Shown here piece after piece: positions 16,166-22,696 of a stretch of 22,696 nt of DNA (its first letter is position 1; every line of letters starts with the position of its first letter). Source of the DNA: Bacteroidaceae bacterium (lineage in GTDB: Bacteria > Bacteroidota > Bacteroidia > Bacteroidales > Bacteroidaceae); assembly GCA_016302435.1 (NCBI GenBank), contig JAEDNQ010000013.1:1-22696 (forward strand), read 5' to 3'. A program made the position numbers and the translations under genes. Below the pieces are notes generated by a model. It worked only from the letters and a program-made list of their open reading frames with translations. It made no database searches and was not told the origin of the DNA.

Positions 16166-18388
16166 GTGAAACCCAGCAGACTACAGAAAAGAATATACTT
16201 ATCCCGACTGACATTGAAAATCATTCTGGTACTCATTTCCACAGTACTGGTAGTATATTTCATGCCCAGAGGCGATGAATTTGGCTATAAGTACGAGCTC
16301 AACAAGCCATGGAACTATGGCCTGCTGATAGCCAACTCCAAGTTTCCGATACTCAAGAACGACTCACTGCTGCACAAAGAGCAAGTCATCACTGAGCGTA
16401 ACTTCCAGCCATACTACTACTACGACACAAAGGTGAGAGAAGCCATGCAGCAGCGACTGCACTCAAGCGAAGAGGAAGCTTGGCACGGAGAGAATGCGCA
16501 GGAATACGTCAAGCATATCTCCTCCCTGCTTGACACCATCTATACCAGAGGTGTGATGTCCATCGACGACTACACGCAGCTCACCGACGAGAAGCATCAC
16601 AAGCGAATACGCATCATCAAAGGCAATATAGCCACGTCTGTATCACTGAACAACGTGTTCACCCTGCGCACAGCCTACCGTTACATCATGACCTCAGACA
16701 CAGACAGGTATTCGCGCATAGTGCTGCAAAAATTCAACATCAACGAATACATTCAGGAAAATCTCCATGCCGACGACATGAAGTCTAAGGAAGAGCTCGA
16801 AGACCAGCTCAGCGGCATCTCAGGCTACAGCGGCTTTGTGCAGGCAGGAGAAAAAATCGTAGACCGAGGCGAAACGGTGACAGAAGACATATACGACAAG
16901 CTGCGCTCCTACGAGCAAGACTTCGAGCGACACAACACCAGCGACACCACCATCCCCTACAAGACCATAGGACAGACCGTCTTCGTCTTCATAATCTTTG
17001 TGCTGACAACCGTCTACCTCACGCTGTATCGAGATGACTACTTCGACAACATACGCAATGCCACCCTCATATACACACTCCCCGTGCTGTTCTGCATCCT
17101 CGCATCCTTCATGGTGTCGCACAAGATTTTCAACATCTACATGATACCACTGTGCTTCGTGGCCATCATCATTCGCGTCTTCATGGACTCTCGCACAGCC
17201 TTCATGATCCACTGCGCCATGGTCATGATGGTGTCCATCACCCTCTCCAGCGGCTATGAGTTCATCGTGCTGCAGTTAGTGGCAGGCATGGCAGCCATAC
17301 ACTCGCTTCGAGCCCTGACGGAACGTTCACAGATACTTCGCACAGCCTTCCTTCTTTTCATCGTCTACTCACTATTCTACACAGGCTACTCCCTCTACCA
17401 CGAAGACGGCGTGAAGATGGACTACAACATGTACTTCTACTTCGGGGTCAACAGCGTGCTGACCATATTCGTCTACCCCCTGCTCTGGATGCTCGAAAAA
17501 CTCTTCGGCTTCACCAGCGATGTCACCCTCATAGAACTCAGCAACGTCAGCAACCCACTGCTGCAACGCATGACCGAAGTAGCGCCAGGCACCTTCCAAC
17601 ACTCCATGCAGGTAGCCAACCTGTGTGCCGAAGTAGCCAAAAAGATAGGAGGCAATGCACAGCTTGTCAGGACAGGAGCCCTCTACCACGACATAGGAAA
17701 GATGGAACGTCCCGTATTCTTCACCGAGAACCAAAACGGCATATCCCCCCACAAGCACCTCACAGCCCTCAAAAGCGCTCAAGTCATCATAGCACATGTC
17801 AACAATGGCATCAACCTGGCAGAGAAGAACCACATACCCGAAGCCATAAAACGCTTCATCCTAACCCACCACGGCCACTCAAAAGCCAAATACTTCTATA
17901 TAACCTACCGCAACGAACATCCCGATGAGGAGATAGACGAAACGGCTTTCACATACCCAGGGCCAAACCCCAGTTCGAAGGAAGAGGCCATACTGATGAT
18001 GTGCGATGCCGTCGAGGCAGCATCACGTTCACTGCCCGAATACACAGAGGACAGCATCAACGCCCTCGTAGACAAAATCATCGACGGACAGATGGTCGAC
18101 GGATGCTATAGCGAATGCTCCATCACCTTCAAAGACATAGCCATCGCCAAGTCCATACTGAAGGAAAAACTGAAGACCATCTACCATACACGCATCTCCT
18201 ACCCTGAACTCAACGAGGCTAACAATACGCCCGGCAAGGAAGACTCCAGCAAGGAAGAATCTAACAAGAAAGACTCCAGCAAGGAAGACTCCAGCAAGGA
18301 AGAATCTAACAAGGAAGACTCCAGCAAGGAAGAATCTAACAAGGAAGACTCCAGCAAGGTAGACTCTGACAAGAATCAGTCCAAATAA
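16166..18388 (+). CDS. Membrane HD-domain phosphohydrolase, PgpH/YqfF type (probable c-di-AMP phosphodiesterase)
   Basis: A 740-residue membrane protein. A first helix (about 17-36) is followed by an extracytoplasmic 7TMR-HDED-type domain (to about 265), seven transmembrane helices (about 268-450) and a cytoplasmic HD domain. Metal ligands are visible at H479 (FQHSMQ), H508-D509 (YHDIGK), the HHGHSKA segment and D614 (MMCDAVEAASRSL). In Gram-positive PgpH this architecture degrades cyclic di-AMP; that activity is inferred here. I start at GTG 16166, which puts the first helix where the family has it. A GTG at 15986 would add 60 residues, mostly Asn/Asp/Val repeats. The last 50 residues (691-740) are nine Lys/Glu/Ser pentapeptide repeats. 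The next gene begins 36 bp after the stop, suggesting co-transcription. Confidence 0.85.
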   Translation: MKPSRLQKRIYLSRLTLKIILVLISTVLVVYFMPRGDEFGYKYELNKPWNYGLLIANSKFPILKNDSLLHKEQVITERNFQPYYYYDTKVREAMQQRLHSSEEEAWHGENAQEYVKHISSLLDTIYTRGVMSIDDYTQLTDEKHHKRIRIIKGNIATSVSLNNVFTLRTAYRYIMTSDTDRYSRIVLQKFNINEYIQENLHADDMKSKEELEDQLSGISGYSGFVQAGEKIVDRGETVTEDIYDKLRSYEQDFERHNTSDTTIPYKTIGQTVFVFIIFVLTTVYLTLYRDDYFDNIRNATLIYTLPVLFCILASFMVSHKIFNIYMIPLCFVAIIIRVFMDSRTAFMIHCAMVMMVSITLSSGYEFIVLQLVAGMAAIHSLRALTERSQILRTAFLLFIVYSLFYTGYSLYHEDGVKMDYNMYFYFGVNSVLTIFVYPLLWMLEKLFGFTSDVTLIELSNVSNPLLQRMTEVAPGTFQHSMQVANLCAEVAKKIGGNAQLVRTGALYHDIGKMERPVFFTENQNGISPHKHLTALKSAQVIIAHVNNGINLAEKNHIPEAIKRFILTHHGHSKAKYFYITYRNEHPDEEIDETAFTYPGPNPSSKEEAILMMCDAVEAASRSLPEYTEDSINALVDKIIDGQMVDGCYSECSITFKDIAIAKSILKEKLKTIYHTRISYPELNEANNTPGKEDSSKEESNKKDSSKEDSSKEESNKEDSSKEESNKEDSSKVDSDKNQSK
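18236..18370 (+). repeat. Nine in-frame 15-bp repeats encoding a charged C-terminal tail
   Basis: Nine units of 15 bp encode KEDSS or KEESN and close variants (KKDSS, KVDSD) at the end of the HD-domain protein. The two unit types, AAGGAAGACTCCAGC and AAGGAAGAATCTAAC, alternate in the second half to form a 30-bp higher-order repeat. The copies are nearly identical in DNA, including third positions, which points to recent expansion or slippage. The tail lies after the HD domain in the cytoplasm and is probably disordered. Confidence 0.92.
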
Positions 18389-18424
18389 GATAACAGAAGG
18401 TATTAAGATTTGTTTATTAAAGAA

Positions 18425-19933
18425 ATGAAGAACAGGAAATGGAACACATTCTTCCTCACGCTGATAGTCTTCAGCATGTTGACAGCCATGTTCTATCTGC
18501 CGCGCACTACCATCAACGGCACAGACCTCAGGCGCGTCAACATCATGAGTGACATACAGCAACGCAACAAGGAAGGAAAAGTCATAGCAGAAGTGCGAGC
18601 CGACTCCATCGAAGGATTTGTAGAGCAGAAGATTGATTCGGCTGCCATCGAGGTGAAAAAGGTGGTATACGTCGACTCCGTGCCAGACGGCATGGTAGCC
18701 ATTGAAGACTTTGCCGACACAGCAGGCATCCACAGAGAGATGGACCACTTCTACTCAGCTCTCAACGAGGCCAGCCATCGCAATGTCAACATAGCCTACT
18801 TCGGCGACTCATATATCGAAGGAGACATCCTCACCATGGACCTGCGCGCCATGCTGCAGAAACGCTACGGAGGCAAGGGAGCAGGATTCATAGAGATAAA
18901 CTGTGTCTCCGCCGACTTCCGCCGCACAGTGTCCACCAAGTGCCATGGATGGAGATCCTACCATGCCAACGAAAGGGGCAAGGGCTTTAATGCCACATCA
19001 CAGGGCATAGCAGGCAGCTACTTCATACCCTACGACTCGGCCTCATTCGAAGTGACATGCCAAAAGAGCAACTACCCTGCCCTGCTCGACTCAGCCGACG
19101 TGGCCACAGTCTTCTTCACCCCTGGCGCAGGCCTCAACATCCGCTGCACAGCCAACAGAGACAAGGCTGAGACACTCTTCACCAACGGAGAGGCACAGCA
19201 GACTCCTACATACGAGGAGACAGTTGAAGTGGTCGACTCCGATTCTACCGTAAGCTACAAGACAGTGACCCATGCCATCCTTCCTGAGCAACAGGGAGCA
19301 GGCAACATCATGTCACGCACATTGTCCAAACGCATGCACAGCCTCACCATGACCGTCAAGGGCGGAGCAGGCTCACGCTTCTACGGAGTAGCGCTCGACG
19401 GCCACCACGGCATCGTCCTCGACAACTTCAGCATGCGCGGCAGCGGCGGACAACATCTTGGCAAGATACCGCAGGCCACACTCCGCAGCTTCGCCTCCCT
19501 ACGTCCCTATGACCTCATCATCATCCACTTCGGACTCAACGTAGCCAGTGCCAAACAGAAAGACTACGGCACATACGCCCGCCAGATGGGAGAAGTCATT
19601 AACCACCTCAAGGCAGCCCACCCCAAGGCCAGCATCCTCGTCGTCAGCATGAGCGACAGAGACATGAGAGGGTCCGACGGAGAACTGCACACTATGGACG
19701 GTGTGAGAGAACTCATCTCCTACGAACGCAAGATGGCAAGCGACCACCGCGTAGCCTTCTGGAATCTCTATGAAGCTATGGGCGGCGACGGCAGCATAGC
19801 CCGCATGGCAGAAAAGAAACAAGCCAATCTGGACTACACACACATCAACTTCGTCGGCGGACGCCACATAGCAGGTCTCCTCTTCGATGTGCTCATGAAC
19901 GGAAAGACAAATTATGACAACAGGACGCAATAA
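18425..19933 (+). CDS. Membrane-anchored SGNH/GDSL-type hydrolase-like protein
   Basis: A 502-residue protein with an N-terminal signal anchor (about 8-25, FFLTLIVFSMLTAMFYL), so it probably faces the periplasm. It has the SGNH blocks: YFGDSYIEGD with S129, HFGLNVAS with N372, and DYTHINFVGG with D470 and H473. Between blocks I and III is an insertion of about 200 beta-rich residues that could be a carbohydrate-binding module. Esterases or acyltransferases of this type act on acetylated sugars or peptidoglycan. ATG 18425 is chosen over a TTG at 18410. It follows the HD-domain gene by 36 bp and overlaps the next SGNH gene by 20 nt, with an MBOAT gene after that. By analogy with PatA/PatB and AlgI/AlgJ/AlgX it may receive acyl groups from the MBOAT protein. 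The substrate is unknown. Confidence 0.8.
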   Translation: MKNRKWNTFFLTLIVFSMLTAMFYLPRTTINGTDLRRVNIMSDIQQRNKEGKVIAEVRADSIEGFVEQKIDSAAIEVKKVVYVDSVPDGMVAIEDFADTAGIHREMDHFYSALNEASHRNVNIAYFGDSYIEGDILTMDLRAMLQKRYGGKGAGFIEINCVSADFRRTVSTKCHGWRSYHANERGKGFNATSQGIAGSYFIPYDSASFEVTCQKSNYPALLDSADVATVFFTPGAGLNIRCTANRDKAETLFTNGEAQQTPTYEETVEVVDSDSTVSYKTVTHAILPEQQGAGNIMSRTLSKRMHSLTMTVKGGAGSRFYGVALDGHHGIVLDNFSMRGSGGQHLGKIPQATLRSFASLRPYDLIIIHFGLNVASAKQKDYGTYARQMGEVINHLKAAHPKASILVVSMSDRDMRGSDGELHTMDGVRELISYERKMASDHRVAFWNLYEAMGGDGSIARMAEKKQANLDYTHINFVGGRHIAGLLFDVLMNGKTNYDNRTQ

Positions 19934-20822
19934 CACACTCATACATCTCATAGCAACACTTCTCACCCACCTCCTTCTGACTCTCGCCACACCAGCCAGA
20001 GCACAATCCATAGGCACACCCTTTCCCTCTAACTTCCGCAATACGCAGACCAACAAGATAGAGGGAGAGATTCACATGTCCAAGTTTTTCTTGAAGATAA
20101 AGCAAGGCAAGACTGTCAAGGTGATGCAGATAGGCGACTCGCACGTGAGGGGCAACATATATCCAAACACTACAGGCAAAACGCTGAAAAATTTCTTTCC
20201 CCATCTCGAATATACACACTACGGCATCAACGGAGCCTGGGCAAAACGCTTCTACGAGCAGGACATGATAGCCCGTGTGGCAGCCCAGAAGCCAGACCTC
20301 GTCATCATATCCTTCGGCACCAACGAAGCCCACGGCTCTGCCATCAACGAGAGCGTGCACTCACAGTCCATGCTCACTCTCACCGACCGCATCCGAGAGA
20401 AATGTCCCGGAGTGGAGTTCCTCTTCACCACGCCTCCAGGCAGCTTCATCTCCCGACGCACCACCGTCAGGTCAAGAGGCAGACGACGCACCTACACCAC
20501 ATCGCGCACCCCAAATGCCAACACAGGCCGAGTGGCACGCAGCATAGTGAAATTCTGCCAGTCACATAAGATGGCCGTCTGGGACATCTACACCATAGGT
20601 GGCGGCGACAAGTCAGCATGCACCAACTGGCTCAACTCAGGCCTGATGAACACAGACGCCATCCATTTCCTCGCCTCCGGCTACGCTCTCCAAGGCAAGA
20701 TGCTGGGCGAAGCCATCCACAAGGCTTACACAGAGACAGCCGTATCAGGAAGCCAGACACGCATGATGCACGAGCCCACTCCTCGCGAACAGCAACCATA
20801 CAAGTCCGTTCAAGGGTTCTGA
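19914..20822 (+). CDS. Exported SGNH/GDSL-type hydrolase-like protein
   Basis: A 302-residue exported protein. Residues 1-30 form a signal peptide ending ARA before QS. The SGNH blocks are clear: MQIGDSHVRG with S76, a probable block II glycine in HYGINGAW (G104 or G107), SFGTNEAHG with N137, and DAIHF with D248 and H251. A short Arg/Thr-rich loop (about 181-198) lies between the third and last blocks, and the C-terminal 25 residues look disordered. The ATG lies inside the end of the preceding SGNH gene (20-nt overlap), so translation is probably coupled and the two products may work as a pair in the periplasm. The MBOAT gene begins 97 bp later. The enzyme could remove or transfer acetyl groups on a surface polymer; which one is not visible. 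Confidence 0.83.
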   Translation: MTTGRNNTLIHLIATLLTHLLLTLATPARAQSIGTPFPSNFRNTQTNKIEGEIHMSKFFLKIKQGKTVKVMQIGDSHVRGNIYPNTTGKTLKNFFPHLEYTHYGINGAWAKRFYEQDMIARVAAQKPDLVIISFGTNEAHGSAINESVHSQSMLTLTDRIREKCPGVEFLFTTPPGSFISRRTTVRSRGRRRTYTTSRTPNANTGRVARSIVKFCQSHKMAVWDIYTIGGGDKSACTNWLNSGLMNTDAIHFLASGYALQGKMLGEAIHKAYTETAVSGSQTRMMHEPTPREQQPYKSVQGF

Positions 20823-20919
20823 GCCCCACTTCCCATACTTCAGATACCACACTTACTCTTCCCCACATATACATCCAAGGAATCCAATCCACCCTTTAAG
20901 CACCCCCCCATCAACACCC

Positions 20920-22497
20920 ATGTTTGACATAGAATTCTCAAGAGTATTAGAGCAACTGCAGTACATGCCAGACTCGCCCATGATTTTCTCCTCTGGCATA
21001 TTCCTCTTTCTCTTTCTCGGTTTCACACTGATATACAACATGCTCGGCAAGGCCGACACACTGCGCATCCTCTTCGTCACCCTCTTCTCCTACTATTTCT
21101 ACTACAAGAGCAGCGGCATGTTCTTCTGGCTCTTAGCCCTCGTCACCGTGTGCGACTACTACATAGCTCGCGCCATAGGCGGGCTGAAGGAGAAAGGCGG
21201 TCTGGCAAAGACCTTGGTAGCCCTATCCCTCATCATCGACCTCGGCCTGCTGGTGTTCTTCAAGTACACCAACTTCCTTGGCGAGACCATCTGCACAGCC
21301 CTTGCAGCCAACGGCATCCACGTGCCAGCATCCATCTCGGGCAGCTTTCTTCAGGGAGTGGCATGGCAGCCACGCGACATATTCCTTCCTGTCGGCATAT
21401 CATTCTTCACCTTCCAGTCGCTGAGCTACACCATCGATGTCTACCGCGGCAACATACGCCCCCTCTCCCGTCTCCTCGACTATGCCTTCTACGTCAGCTT
21501 CTTCCCACAGCTTGTAGCAGGTCCTATAGTCAGAGCCCGCGACTTCATTCCCCAGATACGCCGTCCCCTCATGGTGACCTCCGACATGTTCGGCAAGGGT
21601 GTCTTCTGCATCATTGCAGGCCTCTTCAAGAAAGCCGTCATCAGCGACTACATCAGTGTCAACTTCGTAGAGCGCATCTTCGACCAGCCCGACCTCTACA
21701 GCGGACTTGAGAACCTGCTTGCCGTCTATGGCTACACGCTGCAGATATACTGCGACTTCTCAGGCTACTCCGACATGGCGATAGGCATAGCCCTGCTGCT
21801 CGGATTTGAATTTCCCAAGAACTTCGACAACCCCTACAAGTCCTCGTCCATCACAGAGTTCTGGCGCCGATGGCACATCAGCCTATCCTCATGGCTCAAA
21901 GACTACCTCTACATCAGCCTTGGAGGCAACCGCCACGGCAAACTTCGCCAGTACTTCAATCTGCTCATGACGATGCTCCTTGGCGGACTTTGGCACGGAG
22001 CCTCCCTCAACTTCATCCTCTGGGGCGGACTGCACGGACTCTTCCTCTGTGTCGACAAGATATGGAAGTCCATCTGCCCCGTCCTCAGCCCCATCAGCTA
22101 TCTGCCCCGCAAGGGCGAAACACCCACACCACGCCCCTGGCACACCTACCCCATTATCTTCCTCGGCGGCCTCCTCACCTTCCATCTCGTAGCAGCATGC
22201 TGGGTACTCTTCCGCGCTCCATCCTTCGACATCGCCCAACAGGTATTCGACCAGATACTCCACAAGTTTCAGCCACAGATATTCCTGCAGTGGTGCACAT
22301 CCTACAAAGCCGTCGGCAGCCTCATGCTTCTGGGCTACCTGCTCCATTTCCTCCCCTCCTCACTCTTCGACAGGCTCCACCGCCTCATCACAAAACTTCC
22401 CCTCATACTTCAAGCCCTGCTCATCGTCATCGTCATCTACATCGTCATCCAGATCAAGTCAAGCGATGTCCAGCCATTCATCTATTTCCAGTTCTGA
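20920..22497 (+). CDS. MBOAT-family membrane O-acyltransferase (AlgI/DltB-like)
   Basis: A 525-residue polytopic inner-membrane protein with about ten or more hydrophobic segments. It carries the AlgI/DltB-type MBOAT motifs in order: LPVGISFFTFQSLSY (156-170), FFPQLVAGPIVR (194-205), YCDFSGYSDMAIG (277-289), TEFWRRWHISLSSWL (312-326) with H319, and LLGGLWHGASLNF (353-365) with H359, the expected catalytic histidine. Such proteins move acyl groups, usually acetyl, across the membrane for transfer to alginate, peptidoglycan or teichoic acid. Two SGNH genes directly upstream would be the periplasmic partners. The ATG at 20920 follows a C7 tract by 10 bp. A strong terminator follows the stop. The family is certain; donor and acceptor are unknown. 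Confidence 0.93.
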   Translation: MFDIEFSRVLEQLQYMPDSPMIFSSGIFLFLFLGFTLIYNMLGKADTLRILFVTLFSYYFYYKSSGMFFWLLALVTVCDYYIARAIGGLKEKGGLAKTLVALSLIIDLGLLVFFKYTNFLGETICTALAANGIHVPASISGSFLQGVAWQPRDIFLPVGISFFTFQSLSYTIDVYRGNIRPLSRLLDYAFYVSFFPQLVAGPIVRARDFIPQIRRPLMVTSDMFGKGVFCIIAGLFKKAVISDYISVNFVERIFDQPDLYSGLENLLAVYGYTLQIYCDFSGYSDMAIGIALLLGFEFPKNFDNPYKSSSITEFWRRWHISLSSWLKDYLYISLGGNRHGKLRQYFNLLMTMLLGGLWHGASLNFILWGGLHGLFLCVDKIWKSICPVLSPISYLPRKGETPTPRPWHTYPIIFLGGLLTFHLVAACWVLFRAPSFDIAQQVFDQILHKFQPQIFLQWCTSYKAVGSLMLLGYLLHFLPSSLFDRLHRLITKLPLILQALLIVIVIYIVIQIKSSDVQPFIYFQF

Positions 22498-22523
22498 TGC
22501 GCTCCTCATGATTGGAAACGTAA

Positions 22524-22566
22524 AAAAGCAATCCTCATGGTGTATGAGAATTGCTTTTGTTTTTTC
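22524..22566 (+). terminator. Terminator after the MBOAT gene
   Basis: Arms at 22524-22538 and 22544-22558 pair at 14 of 15 positions around a five-base loop (GGTGT). The stem is followed by GTTTTTT and preceded by As, so it could also act in reverse. It closes the HD/SGNH/SGNH/MBOAT group. Confidence 0.85.
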
Positions 22567-22648
22567 CCATTGACCTTATCGTTACAGGGGGGGGCTATAA
22601 TTTCCACCTACAGCCAGAGAAGCAGAGCTGTCCCACTACAGATACACT

Positions 22649-22694
22649 GATGGCGGTGGACTCAGCTATTTATGAGCTGGAGTTCACCGCCATC
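22649..22694. repeat. Strong hairpin at the right edge
   Basis: The left arm (22649-22667) starts GATGGCGGTG and the right arm (22675-22694) ends CACCGCCATC. They pair along about 19 positions with one G-U wobble and one bulged base around a seven-base loop. No T-run is visible on either side before the window ends, so it may be a terminator of something unseen, part of a structured RNA, or the end of a repeat element. No coding frame is evident between 22498 and the end of the window. Confidence 0.6.
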
Positions 22695-22696
22695 GG

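Noticed and set aside
18029..18748. 239-codon open frame on the - strand across the HD-domain tail repeats
   Set aside because: Its middle consists of the reverse translation of the 15-bp coding repeats; the forward frame belongs to a clear family.

Overview
The window looks like chromosomal DNA of a Bacteroidota species, most probably Bacteroidales and Prevotella-like. The basis is a complete type IX secretion core cluster in the Porphyromonas-type order porP-porK-porL-porM-porN, a thrA/apgM-like/thrC threonine cluster typical of this group, a promoter matching the Bacteroidetes consensus (TTTG, 19 bp, TAnnTTTG), AT-rich translation starts without obvious Shine-Dalgarno sequences, and a moderate GC content. 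All credible genes lie on the + strand. I see no rRNA, tRNA, CRISPR array, insertion sequence or prophage gene.

Layout. Positions 3-143 carry the 3' end of an unidentified gene with a very basic C-terminus. Positions 258-2172 hold two family 2 glycosyltransferases, probably for surface glycans. Positions 2275-4115 hold xerD (chromosome dimer resolution) and, 17 bp later, an exported alpha/beta hydrolase that ends at a hairpin built from 22-bp tandem repeats. Positions 4320-10435 are porPKLMN: an outer-membrane PorP/SprF protein, the PorK/PorN ring and the PorL/PorM motor that energises protein export across the outer membrane. A terminator follows at about 10474. Positions 10511-15943 are the threonine operon, with its own promoter: fused aspartokinase-homoserine dehydrogenase, an ApgM-family protein that probably replaces homoserine kinase, and threonine synthase. 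Positions 16166-22497 hold a membrane HD-domain phosphohydrolase of the PgpH (c-di-AMP phosphodiesterase) type, two SGNH-hydrolase-like envelope proteins whose genes overlap by 20 nt, and an MBOAT acyltransferase. The last three resemble an O-acylation machine for an envelope polymer. A terminator, a G8 tract and a second strong hairpin occupy the last 200 bases.

The most unusual structure is repetitive. Three separate gaps, before porM, thrC and the HD-domain gene, contain arrays with a 9-bp period. The gap before porP holds four 22-bp units with palindromic cores. The 3' end of the HD-domain gene is itself nine 15-bp coding repeats. The best candidates for new biology are these intergenic repeat families and the HD-phosphohydrolase/SGNH/SGNH/MBOAT group. 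The secretion and threonine genes are well-known families.
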